From the NCBI RefSeq assembly GCF_030362815.1, contig NZ_JAUCGR010000001.1, positions 116,024 to 180,023 of the forward strand: DNA of 64,000 bases. The letters are read 5' to 3'. The notes beneath the pieces were generated by a model that saw only the letters and a program-made list of their open reading frames with translations, did not search any database and was not told where the DNA came from. The position numbers were made by a program, and so were the translations under genes. How positions within the stretch are numbered: position 1 is the stretch's first letter; each line of letters starts with the position of its first letter. This stretch comes from Cellulomonas edaphi (GTDB taxonomy: Bacteria; Actinomycetota; Actinomycetes; Actinomycetales; Cellulomonadaceae). Positions 56,941-64,000 of the stretch are shown here, piece by piece.

Positions 56941-57902
56941 TACGACCTGGCTTGATCCATCAGGCCGGCACGCACGTCCTCACCGGACGTCGCGATGCCG
57001 AACGCCTGGACGGCCTCGCGCGCCGCGGCAGAGAGCCGCTGCGGGACCACCACCTGGACGGTGACGAGCAGATCGCCCTTCTCGCCGATGCCCCGGCCCT
57101 TGACCCGGAGCACCCGGCCGGACGGTGTGCCCTCGGGCACCTTGACGCGGACGGGCCCGCCGTTGAGCGTGGGCACCTCGATGGTCGCGCCCAGCGCAGC
57201 CTCGTCGAAGGCCACGGGGACGGTGATCCGCAGATTCGTGCCGTCGGCGGTGAACACCGGGTGCGGCTGCACGCGGACCGTCACGACGAGGTCGCCGGCG
57301 GGCGCACCGGGCTCGCCCGGGCGGCCCTTGCCACGCAGCCGGATCTTCTGGCCGTCCCGCACCCCGGCGGGGATGCGCGCGTTGACCGTGCGCCCCTCGA
57401 CCGACAGGGACACGGTCGCGCCCTCCGCCACCTCGCGGAACGGCAGCGTCACGGCGGCCGAGAGGTCCGCGCCGGGCTGCGGGCCGCGCTGGAAGCCACC
57501 GCCGGCGGCGCCGCCGAACATCCCGCTGAGCAGATCCTCGAACCCGGCGGGCGCACCCGTGGAGCGCGTCCGCGCTCCGCCGGCGCCGCCGCCGAACATC
57601 CCGCCGAACATGTCCTCGAAGCCGGCCGCTCCGCCGCCCCGGCCGCCGGCCTGGAAGCGGGCGCCGCCCGTCATCGCGCGCAGCTGGTCGTACTGCTGGC
57701 GCTGGCTCGGGTCGGACAGGACCGCGTAGGCCTCGCCGATCTCCTTGAACTCCGCCTCCGCCTTGGCGTCGCCGGGGTTGTGGTCGGGGTGCTTGGTGCG
57801 GGCGAGCTTGCGATAGGCCTTCTTGATGCTCGCCGCATCGGCATCCTTGGGCACGCCGAGGACGCGGTAGAAGTCCTTCTCGATCCAGTCCTGCCCTGTC
57901 AC
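56940..57902 (-). CDS. dnaJ: DnaJ-type co-chaperone (CbpA/DnaJ2-like)
   Basis: A 320-residue Hsp40. J domain about 10-75 with HPD in TKHPDHNPGD, Gly/Phe-rich region about 80-130 with repeated FGGMFGG-type units, then two C-terminal substrate domains (PAGVRDGQKIRLRGKG). The Cys-rich zinc domain is absent, so it is the type found behind grpE in actinobacteria with HspR. It stimulates DnaK ATPase. GTG 57902 with GGGAGG upstream. Confidence 0.95.
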   Translation of the reverse strand: MTGQDWIEKDFYRVLGVPKDADAASIKKAYRKLARTKHPDHNPGDAKAEAEFKEIGEAYAVLSDPSQRQQYDQLRAMTGGARFQAGGRGGGAAGFEDMFGGMFGGGAGGARTRSTGAPAGFEDLLSGMFGGAAGGGFQRGPQPGADLSAAVTLPFREVAEGATVSLSVEGRTVNARIPAGVRDGQKIRLRGKGRPGEPGAPAGDLVVTVRVQPHPVFTADGTNLRITVPVAFDEAALGATIEVPTLNGGPVRVKVPEGTPSGRVLRVKGRGIGEKGDLLVTVQVVVPQRLSAAAREAVQAFGIATSGEDVRAGLMDQARS

Positions 57903-57913
57903 CGAGCCTCCCT

Positions 57914-57957
57914 CTCTGTTGCTCTGCGTCGGACGCTCTGTTGCTGCGTGTCGGACG
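57914..57957. repeat. 22-bp tandem duplication upstream of dnaJ
   Basis: 57914-57935 and 57936-57957 are near-identical, both starting CTCTGTTGCT and ending TCGGACG; a decayed third unit ends at 57974. Confidence 0.8.
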
Positions 57958-57970
57958 GCTGTGTGGGTCG

Positions 57971-58003
57971 GACGCCGCGCCCGGCGTGCGGGCGCGGCGT
58001 CCG
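57971..58003 (-). terminator. grpE-dnaJ intercistronic hairpin
   Basis: A perfect 14-bp stem (57971-57984 with 57990-58003), 5-nt loop, 5 nt after the grpE stop and 69 nt before dnaJ. Probable attenuator or RNA-processing site lowering dnaJ-hspR relative to dnaK-grpE. Confidence 0.7.
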
Positions 58004-58008
58004 GTGGG

Positions 58009-58602
58009 TCACGCCTCGGGGTCGACGACCGCGACGCGGGCCGCGCGCAGCACCCGCTCCGCGGTGCGGTAGCCGGGCTGCAGCACCGTCTGCACGGTCG
58101 GCTCGCTGACGTCGGCGGAGTGCGAGTGCATGAGCGCCTCGTGCACCGCCGGGTCGAACGGCTCGCCGGCGGCGCCGTAGCGCTGCACGCCGAAGCGTCC
58201 GAGCGTGGCCTCGAGCTTCTCGGCGATGCTCGCGAACGGACCGGTGAGGTCACCGTGCTGGCGAGCCAGCTCGATGTCGTCGAGCACCGGGATGAGCGCC
58301 TCCGCCACGCTGGCGACCCCACGGTCCTGCGCCGCGAGGGCGTCGGCCTTGGAGCGCTTCACGTACGCCGAGTACTGCTGCTCGAGGTTGTAGTGCGCCG
58401 CGTTGGCGCGCTGGATCTCCTCGAGCCGCTCGGCGGCGAGCTTCTGGGCCTCGATGAGGCCCTCGAGCACGATCGACTCCTCGGCCTCAGCGGCCACCGA
58501 CTCGGCCTCCGCGAGCACGTCGTCCTCGGGCGTGCGCACCTCGCCCGTCTCCGGGTCGAGACGGCGCTTGTCCGTGAAACGCGGCTCGTCGGACTCGGTC
58601 AC
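58009..58602 (-). CDS. grpE: GrpE nucleotide-exchange factor
   Basis: A 197-residue cofactor releasing ADP from DnaK. Long coiled-coil (about 30-90), then the beta-wing domain with [17 protein letters not shown] and [18 protein letters not shown], the family signature. GTG 58602 overlaps the dnaK stop (GTGA). Confidence 0.96.
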   Translation of the reverse strand: MTESDEPRFTDKRRLDPETGEVRTPEDDVLAEAESVAAEAEESIVLEGLIEAQKLAAERLEEIQRANAAHYNLEQQYSAYVKRSKADALAAQDRGVASVAEALIPVLDDIELARQHGDLTGPFASIAEKLEATLGRFGVQRYGAAGEPFDPAVHEALMHSHSADVSEPTVQTVLQPGYRTAERVLRAARVAVVDPEA

Positions 58603-60458
58603 TTGGCCTCCTCGGCCTCGTCGTCCACGATCTCGGCGTCGACGACGTCCTCGTCAGACGCGGAGCTCGTCGGCTCCTCGCCCGCGGGGGCCGCGTCTGC
58701 CGCGCCCTGGTTGGCGTAGATGGCCTCGCCGATCTTCTGCGCGACCGTGGAGAGGTTCGCCGTCTTGGCCTTGACCTCGTCGGTGTCCGTGCCCTCGAGC
58801 GCCACCTTCAGCTCGCCGACCGCGGCCTGCACCTCGGTCTTGACGTCGTCCGGCAGCTTGTCGGCGTTGTCCACCAGCAGCTTCTCGGTCGAGTAGACCA
58901 GCTGCTCGGCGGAGTTGCGGGCGTCGGCGTCCTCGCGGCGCTTCTTGTCCTCGGCCGCGTGCTCCTCGGCCTCGCGGACCATGCGCTCGATGTCCTCCTT
59001 GGGGAGGGCCGAGCCACCGGTGATCGTCATCGACTGCTCCTTGCCCGTGCCGCGGTCCTTGGCGGACACGTGCACGATGCCGTTCGCGTCGATGTCGAAC
59101 GTGACCTCGATCTGCGGCAGGCCGCGCGGCGCCGGCGCGATGCCGGTCAGCTCGAACGTGCCGAGCGGCTTGTTGTCCCGCGCGAACTCACGCTCGCCCT
59201 GGAACACCTGGATCAGCACCGACGGCTGGTTGTCCTCGGCGGTGGAGAAGATCTCCGACCGCTTGGTGGGGATGGCCGTGTTGCGCTCGATGAGCTTGGT
59301 CATCACGCCGCCCTTGGTCTCGATGCCGAGGCTCAGCGGGGTCACGTCGATGAGCAGGACGTCCTTGCGGTCGCCCTTCATGACGCCGGCCTGCAGCGCC
59401 GCGCCGACGGCGACGACCTCGTCCGGGTTGACGCCCTTGTTCGGCTCCTTGCCGCCGGTCAGCTCGGTGACGACCTCGGTGACGGCCGGCATACGCGTGG
59501 ACCCGCCGACGAGCACGACGTGGTCGATGTCGGAGAGCTTGATGCCCGCGTCGCGGATCACGGCGTTGAACGGGGCCTTGGTGCGGTCCAGCAGGTCCTG
59601 CGTGAGCTGCTGGAACTGCGCGCGCGTCAGCTTGGTGTCCAGGTGGACCGGGCCGTTCTCGCTCATGGACAGGTACTGCAGCGAGATGTTGGTGCTCGTC
59701 GCGGACGAGAGCTCCTTCTTGGCCTGCTCGGCCGCCTCGCGCAGACGCTGCACGGCGATCTTGTCCTTGGACAGGTCGACGCCGGTCGAGTTCTTCACCT
59801 CGGCGGTCAGGTGCTCGACGATCCGGTTGTCCCAGTCGTCGCCGCCCAGGCGGTTGTCGCCCGAGGTCGCACGCACCTCGATCGTGGAGAAGCCGTCCTC
59901 GTCCTTGCCCACCTCGAGGAGGGAGACGTCGAACGTGCCGCCACCGAGGTCGAAGACGAGGATGAGCTCGTCCTCCTTGCCGCGCTCCAGGCCGTAGGCC
60001 AGGGCGGCGGCGGTGGGCTCGTTGATGATGCGCAGGACGTTGAGGCCCGCGATGGCGCCGGCGTCCTTGGTGGCCTGACGCTCGGCGTCGTTGAAGTACG
60101 CCGGGACGGTGATGACGGCCTCGGTGACGGGCTCGCCCAGGTAGGCCTCCGCGTCACGCTTGAGCTTGGAGAGCACGCGCGCGCTGATCTCCTGCGCGGT
60201 GTACTTCTTGTCGTCGATCGACTGCGACCAGTCCGTGCCCATGTGGCGCTTGACGGACGTGATGGTGCGGTCGACGTTGGTGACGGCCTGGCGCTTGGCG
60301 ATCTCGCCGACGAGCACCTCGCCGGTCTTGGAGAACGCGACGACCGACGGCGTCGTGCGCGACCCCTCGGCGTTGGCGATGACCGTGGGCTCGCCACCCT
60401 CGAGGACCGCGACGACCGAGTTGGTGGTGCCCAGGTCGATGCCGACTGCTCGTGCCAT
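58599..60458 (-). CDS. dnaK: Hsp70 chaperone DnaK
   Basis: A 619-residue Hsp70: [13 protein letters not shown] phosphate loop, [40 protein letters not shown], substrate domain from about 360 and an acidic tail ([13 protein letters not shown]). AGGGAAC precedes ATG 60458. First gene of dnaK-grpE-dnaJ-hspR under HspR control. Confidence 0.98.
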   Translation of the reverse strand: MARAVGIDLGTTNSVVAVLEGGEPTVIANAEGSRTTPSVVAFSKTGEVLVGEIAKRQAVTNVDRTITSVKRHMGTDWSQSIDDKKYTAQEISARVLSKLKRDAEAYLGEPVTEAVITVPAYFNDAERQATKDAGAIAGLNVLRIINEPTAAALAYGLERGKEDELILVFDLGGGTFDVSLLEVGKDEDGFSTIEVRATSGDNRLGGDDWDNRIVEHLTAEVKNSTGVDLSKDKIAVQRLREAAEQAKKELSSATSTNISLQYLSMSENGPVHLDTKLTRAQFQQLTQDLLDRTKAPFNAVIRDAGIKLSDIDHVVLVGGSTRMPAVTEVVTELTGGKEPNKGVNPDEVVAVGAALQAGVMKGDRKDVLLIDVTPLSLGIETKGGVMTKLIERNTAIPTKRSEIFSTAEDNQPSVLIQVFQGEREFARDNKPLGTFELTGIAPAPRGLPQIEVTFDIDANGIVHVSAKDRGTGKEQSMTITGGSALPKEDIERMVREAEEHAAEDKKRREDADARNSAEQLVYSTEKLLVDNADKLPDDVKTEVQAAVGELKVALEGTDTDEVKAKTANLSTVAQKIGEAIYANQGAADAAPAGEEPTSSASDEDVVDAEIVDDEAEEAK

Positions 60459-60511
60459 GTGTTGTTCCCTCTTTCGATCTGTGCCGCTGGATGTGGCCCT
60501 CGCGGGCCGCT

Positions 60512-60532
60512 CTTGAGTCCGCTGCACTCAAC
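60512..60532. promoter_or_regulatory. HAIR operator 1
   Basis: CTTGAGT-N7-ACTCAAC, matching the HspR-binding HAIR consensus CTTGAGT-N7-ACTCAAG except for the last base; 54 bp upstream of dnaK. Confidence 0.9.
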
Positions 60533-60574
60533 CTTGCATCCGGTGTCGTCAGGAAGCAAGCGGGGCGATGCGAA

Positions 60575-60595
60575 CTTGAGTCTGATGGGCTCAAC
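60575..60595. promoter_or_regulatory. HAIR operator 2
   Basis: CTTGAGT-N7-GCTCAAC; left half exact, right half 5 of 7. It lies 63 bp upstream of the first HAIR. Confidence 0.75.
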
Positions 60596-60666
60596 CTTGG
60601 CGGCATGGGGAACATTCCCGCACGCCGGTACGCCAGCTAATGGCACCGGTTGTGGGTTCGCATCCG

Positions 60667-60732
60667 ACTTGTCGTATTCGCGTTAAGTTGTCATCGGCGT
60701 GTCGCAGTTCGCAGGGAGTTGTCGTAGGCGCA
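60667..60732 (+). repeat. TGTC-cored direct repeats, putative TnsB binding sites
   Basis: TGTC cores at 60670, 60689, 60700 and 60720, in repeats ACTTGTCGTATTCGCG, AGTTGTCATCGGCGTG, GTGTCGCAGTTCGC and AGTTGTCGTAGGCGCA. Spacing 19, 11 and 20 bp, same orientation, as at Tn7/Tn5053-type ends. Confidence 0.65.
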
Positions 60733-60743
60733 CCGTTGAGGGC

Positions 60744-61466
60744 GTGGACGCTGGGGCGTTGCGCGTCAGGTACATCACGAGCGAGGGCCAAGAGCAGGAA
60801 ACCTCGCTCGCCTCGGTCGACGGCAGTCACGTCGCGCGGGGCCTTCCCGTCCGGATCCCGCCCTCGTACGTCGGCCAGTCGAACTATCCAGGGCTCTTCT
60901 GGTCGGCGACCAACGCCGGTCACGTCTGGTACGAGAGCCTGCTTGAGCTCGCCTGGTTGTGGCTCGCCGACTTCGATCCGCATGTACGGCGAATCGCGGC
61001 ACAGCCCTTCGAGCTCACTGGCCGCGACGGTGAACGAGACCGCACGCGGTTTCCAGACTTCCTCGTGATCGATGAGCATCAAGAGGTCCGCGTGATCGAC
61101 GTCAAGTTGGAACGCATGCTCGACAAGCCCGATGTCCGGGCCTCGCTGAACTGGACGGGCCACGCCCTCGGTGCACGCGGCTGGCCCTACGAGGTCTGGT
61201 CGGGCGCCCATCCGACGATCCTGCGCAACGTTCGTCTGCTCGCGGCCGCGCGGCGCCCTAACATCGTCCCCGACTCAGCCGTCGACAGCGTCGTTGCTTC
61301 TTGCCCGGCAACGGGCACCTCGCTCGGAGAGCTCGAACGAAGCGCCCGAGCAACGGCGACGACCGCTACCCCACGAATCGTGGTCTTCGCCGCTCTCTGG
61401 CGGGGACAGCTCGTCTGTGACCTGCGCGCTCCCATCAACGCCCGAACCCTCGTGAGCGCCGCGTGA
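60744..61466 (+). CDS. tnsA: TnsA-like endonuclease
   Basis: A 240-residue (from GTG 60744) nuclease of the PD-(D/E)XK fold: Glu in HVWYESLLE (E64), Asp in RFPDFLVI (D105) and VIDVKL (D119, K121). TnsA cuts the 5' ends of the transposon so that it leaves as a double-strand-cut molecule, allowing true cut-and-paste. GTG 60699 would give 15 more codons but runs through the TnsB-site repeats, so the inner start is preferred; neither has a strong ribosome site. Its stop overlaps the tnsB start. Confidence 0.85.
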   Translation: MDAGALRVRYITSEGQEQETSLASVDGSHVARGLPVRIPPSYVGQSNYPGLFWSATNAGHVWYESLLELAWLWLADFDPHVRRIAAQPFELTGRDGERDRTRFPDFLVIDEHQEVRVIDVKLERMLDKPDVRASLNWTGHALGARGWPYEVWSGAHPTILRNVRLLAAARRPNIVPDSAVDSVVASCPATGTSLGELERSARATATTATPRIVVFAALWRGQLVCDLRAPINARTLVSAA

Positions 61467-63463
61467 ACCCGCCGGCGACGCTCGAGCTTCGCCCGGGCGC
61501 CTCCCTGTGGTGGCAAGGCGCGTGCTGGCAGGTCGAAGCAGTCACCTCCCGCGAAGCCGTGCTTCGACGTGACCACGACGTCGCCAACGTCGCAATCGCT
61601 GAGATCGCGACAAGCGCTCATGCGCTGAGCGCGAATCGAGCCGCACCCGGCACAAGGGGTCCGTCGGATCTCGGCGCCGTCGCACTGTCGTCGCTCCCAC
61701 GACACAGACGAGAGGCTGCTGAGGCGAGCGCCGCCGACATCGCCGAGCTTCTACGCGCGGGAGGTCCATCGGGCGTGCACCTGGCCGAGACCGCCAATCG
61801 CCTGGGCATCTCCGTGCGGACGCTCCAGCGCCGCGTGGCCGCGTTCCAGGCGCGCGGGATCGACGGGTTGGTCGACAACCGTGTCGTGGAGCGTCGCGCG
61901 GCGAGGGTCGATCCGCGCTGGGACGACGCATGTCTGGCCGTCTTGAAGTCGTACACGAACGCGTCGACGCCCACACGGCTCGCGGTGATCGACGAGGTCA
62001 ATCGCCAGGTCGTCGCGCTCCACGGAGACTCGGTCGAACTGCCCCACCAGGCCACCGCCTACCGCCGCCTGAGCGCCCTAGAGAAGGGTCGATACACATT
62101 CGGCTCCGCCAAGGCGCGGCGCTCGGTCGCAGCGCGGCCTGAGGGCGTCCTTGGGCGTTTGCGCGCCGACCGCCCGGGCGAGTACGTCGTGCTCGACACG
62201 AACTCGCTCGACGTCTTCGCGATGGAGCCGGTCACCGGGCGGTGGGTCCCCGTCGAGCTCACAGTCGCGATGGACCTGTTCTCGCGATGCATCCTTGGCC
62301 TACGCCTGACGCCCATCTCGACGAAGGCCTCGGACGTCGCCAACGTGCTCTTCCAATGCCTGCAGCCGCAGGAAGCCGGCGAGGGCGACTGGCCGTACCA
62401 CGGCGTTCCGTCCAACGTGCTCGTGGGCACCGAAGTGCCCGACGGCGTGCACCAGGAGCGCCGCAACGGCCTCCCGGCCGTCATTCCAGACACGATCGTG
62501 ACGGACCACGGTAAGCAGTACCTCTCGGCACACGTCATCGGCGCGTGCGCCAGGTTGGGCATCTGCGTCCAGCCCGCCATCAAGAAGAAGCCGACCGACA
62601 AGCCGACGCTGGAACGCTTCTTCGGCACGATGCGGCAGTCCTTGCTCCAGCACCTGTCGGGCTACAAGGGTCCCGACGTGTACTCACGCGGCCATGCGGT
62701 CGAGCAGGGCGCCTTCTACTACGTCTCCGAGCTCGAGCAGATCATCCGCGAGTGGGTATCGACGGTCTACCACCACTCCGAACACGCAGGGCTGGCGCTG
62801 CCGGACGTGCCACGTGCGCGTTTCACACCGTCCCAGATGTTCGAGATCGGACTGTCGCGGACCGGCGGCCTGGTACTCCCCGCGTCGCGCGAGCTCGCGT
62901 TCGAGTTCCTCGATGTGAAGTGGCGGACGATCCAGCACTACGGCGTCGAGGTGAACGGGCTGCGCTACGACGGCGAGGCCCTCAACCCATACCGCAACCT
63001 GCAGTCGACTTACGGCGGTGCGCACCCAGGGAAGTGGCCGCTTCACGTCGACGCGCAAGACGTCCGGCACATCTGGTTCCGGGACCCAGCGGACGCGTCG
63101 TGGCACGAGTTGGCCTGGGAGCACGCCCCTGCTCTCGGCGCTCCGTTCAGTCTGGACGCCGTCGAGTACGCGAAGAGGGTCGCGCTCTGCGGGATCCACG
63201 TCGACAACCCATCGGCGGCCGTCCACGAGTTGCTCCGAGCCTGGCAGCGAGGGGAAGTTACGACCCGGCGCCACCAGAGCCTCGCCCGAAGGCTCGCCTC
63301 GCGACCCGCGCCGAACAACGAGGGCGGGGACTCCCGACAAGTTGCCGCCCTGCCAGGCGTGATCGACCTGCTCGAGCGGCGGGCTGCGCGATCACGGCCC
63401 GCCGACGACCTGGACGTCTTCGAGCGATACGAGCCGGTGGACGAGTTCGAGGTGCTCGACTGA
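61463..63463 (+). CDS. tnsB: TnsB/TniA-type DDE transposase
   Basis: A 666-residue transposase. HTH region about 90-145 (LAETANRLGISVRTLQRRV), catalytic RNase-H fold with D245 (VVLDTNSLD), D348 (VTDHGKQYL) and E384 (KPTLERFFG), a Mu-type C-terminal beta-barrel (about 500-580) and a tail for TnsC contact. It binds the end repeats and joins 3' ends to target. GTG 61463 is coupled to tnsA, and its stop to tnsC (TGATG). Confidence 0.93.
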   Translation: MNPPATLELRPGASLWWQGACWQVEAVTSREAVLRRDHDVANVAIAEIATSAHALSANRAAPGTRGPSDLGAVALSSLPRHRREAAEASAADIAELLRAGGPSGVHLAETANRLGISVRTLQRRVAAFQARGIDGLVDNRVVERRAARVDPRWDDACLAVLKSYTNASTPTRLAVIDEVNRQVVALHGDSVELPHQATAYRRLSALEKGRYTFGSAKARRSVAARPEGVLGRLRADRPGEYVVLDTNSLDVFAMEPVTGRWVPVELTVAMDLFSRCILGLRLTPISTKASDVANVLFQCLQPQEAGEGDWPYHGVPSNVLVGTEVPDGVHQERRNGLPAVIPDTIVTDHGKQYLSAHVIGACARLGICVQPAIKKKPTDKPTLERFFGTMRQSLLQHLSGYKGPDVYSRGHAVEQGAFYYVSELEQIIREWVSTVYHHSEHAGLALPDVPRARFTPSQMFEIGLSRTGGLVLPASRELAFEFLDVKWRTIQHYGVEVNGLRYDGEALNPYRNLQSTYGGAHPGKWPLHVDAQDVRHIWFRDPADASWHELAWEHAPALGAPFSLDAVEYAKRVALCGIHVDNPSAAVHELLRAWQRGEVTTRRHQSLARRLASRPAPNNEGGDSRQVAALPGVIDLLERRAARSRPADDLDVFERYEPVDEFEVLD

Positions 63464-64000
63464 TGACGAACCGATGGGCGCTGTGGCTCGAGCGCAACGG
63501 CACGCGGGAGTTCGCCCTGGGACGCAAGGCGGGATGGGACGCGTTCGTGAACGCGGCCCCGCGGGAGCCGCTCGAGCGTCTCGACCTGGCCGAGCTCGAG
63601 CGCCTGGGCGCCGAGGAGCGCGCGGCCTACGACGAGTGCCGGATGGTCTGGAACGCCAATTTGCCGACGATCAACACCTTCCAGGTGCTGGACGCGTACG
63701 ACGTGCTCGACCAGGTCATGGCGTCGTCGCGACGCGACGGCGACCGGCTCCGTGGCGCCGCGGTCGTCGATGCGCCCGCTGGCAACGGCAAGACGACGAT
63801 CGCGAAGCAGTTCGGGAGGGATTTGCATCGACGCGTGTGCGGCGCGCGGGGCCCGCTTACGGCCGAAGGTCATCAGCGCTGGCCCGTGGCCTTCGTCCCG
63901 CTCGCCGCGGGTATCACGCTCAAGGGCCTCAACACGAAGATCCTGGAGTTCTACGGTCACCCGGGCGCACGCAAGGCGTCGACCTCGACCCTGGGCGCGC
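63463..64000 (+). CDS. tnsC: TnsC/TniB-type AAA+ ATPase, truncated by window end
   Basis: First 179 codons from ATG 63463, no stop before the edge. Walker A is APAGNGKTT (104-112); the upstream 100 residues form a helical lead with LPTINTFQVLDAYDVLD. TnsC couples target selection to transposase. The Walker B and downstream genes are not in the window. Confidence 0.88.
   Translation, partial: MTNRWALWLERNGTREFALGRKAGWDAFVNAAPREPLERLDLAELERLGAEERAAYDECRMVWNANLPTINTFQVLDAYDVLDQVMASSRRDGDRLRGAAVVDAPAGNGKTTIAKQFGRDLHRRVCGARGPLTAEGHQRWPVAFVPLAAGITLKGLNTKILEFYGHPGARKASTSTLGA

Larger units (their letters stand above)
60670..64000 (+). mobile_element. Tn7-like transposon, left part, incomplete
   Basis: Operon tnsA-tnsB-tnsC with overlapping ends, preceded by TGTC-cored repeats that look like TnsB sites. 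Base composition is less GC-extreme at third codon positions than in neighbouring chromosomal genes, which fits recent transfer. The element begins about 75 bp beyond HAIR 2. TniQ/TnsD, cargo and right end are outside the window. The exact terminal base is uncertain; TGTCGTATTC at 60670 is the best candidate. Confidence 0.75.

Overview
The window looks like chromosome of a very high-GC actinobacterium, most probably Cellulomonas or a close relative in the Micrococcales. The support is strongly GC-biased third codon positions, frequent GTG starts, many GTGA/ATGA stop-start overlaps, an HspR-controlled dnaK-grpE-dnaJ-hspR operon, a class Ib nrdHIEF operon, a SARP-type regulator, and beta-glucan and beta-mannoside enzymes (GH81, GH2). 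The genus is an inference from gene content, not from an alignment.

Layout. 1-4.3 kb: SigE-type sigma factor with a coupled membrane protein, cold-shock protein, fatty-acid desaturase and a LytR_C-domain protein. 4.3-10.3 kb: a GT87-like membrane protein meets, tail to tail, an operon for a processive family-2 glucan synthase, a membrane-anchored adaptor and a GH81 endo-beta-1,3-glucanase; the operon is preceded by a strikingly structured 106-nt leader. 10.3-18.3 kb: DUF1684 protein, Nei-type DNA glycosylase, unusual FtsH-like AAA protease, tyrosine phosphatase, LLM flavin oxidoreductase with a leader ORF, and two PAP2 phosphatases. 18.3-28.8 kb: a frameshifted gene remnant, a two-domain secreted phosphodiesterase, two alpha/beta hydrolases, a UPF0104-type protein carrying a kinase-like domain, pseudouridine synthase, tRNA-Ser(CGA), sirtuin, TadA and Upp. 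28.8-36 kb: a 1324-residue ECF sigma factor fused to an anti-sigma zinc finger, membrane segments and a large extracellular part, divergent from a degenerate GGDEF-like protein.

36-43.8 kb: nrdHIEF with two NrdR boxes, divergent from a SARP/NB-ARC regulator. 43.8-51.4 kb: a DrrAB-type exporter, an amino-acid ABC importer with a GlnR-like box, AraC and DUF1772 genes, a LacI-type sensor domain without its DNA-binding domain, and a 20-codon ORF coupled to a small membrane protein. 51.4-56.5 kb: DUF2993 protein, GH2 beta-mannosidase and a divergent ROK regulator. 56.5-60.6 kb: the heat-shock operon with two HAIR operators. 60.67 kb to the end: the left end of a Tn7-like transposon (TnsA, TnsB, and TnsC cut by the window edge) that abuts the dnaK regulatory region.

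The most promising undescribed items are the 106-nt leader with a possible pseudoknot upstream of the putative beta-1,3-glucan synthase, the one-polypeptide sigma/anti-sigma/sensor fusion, and the Tn7-like element whose cargo lies beyond the window.
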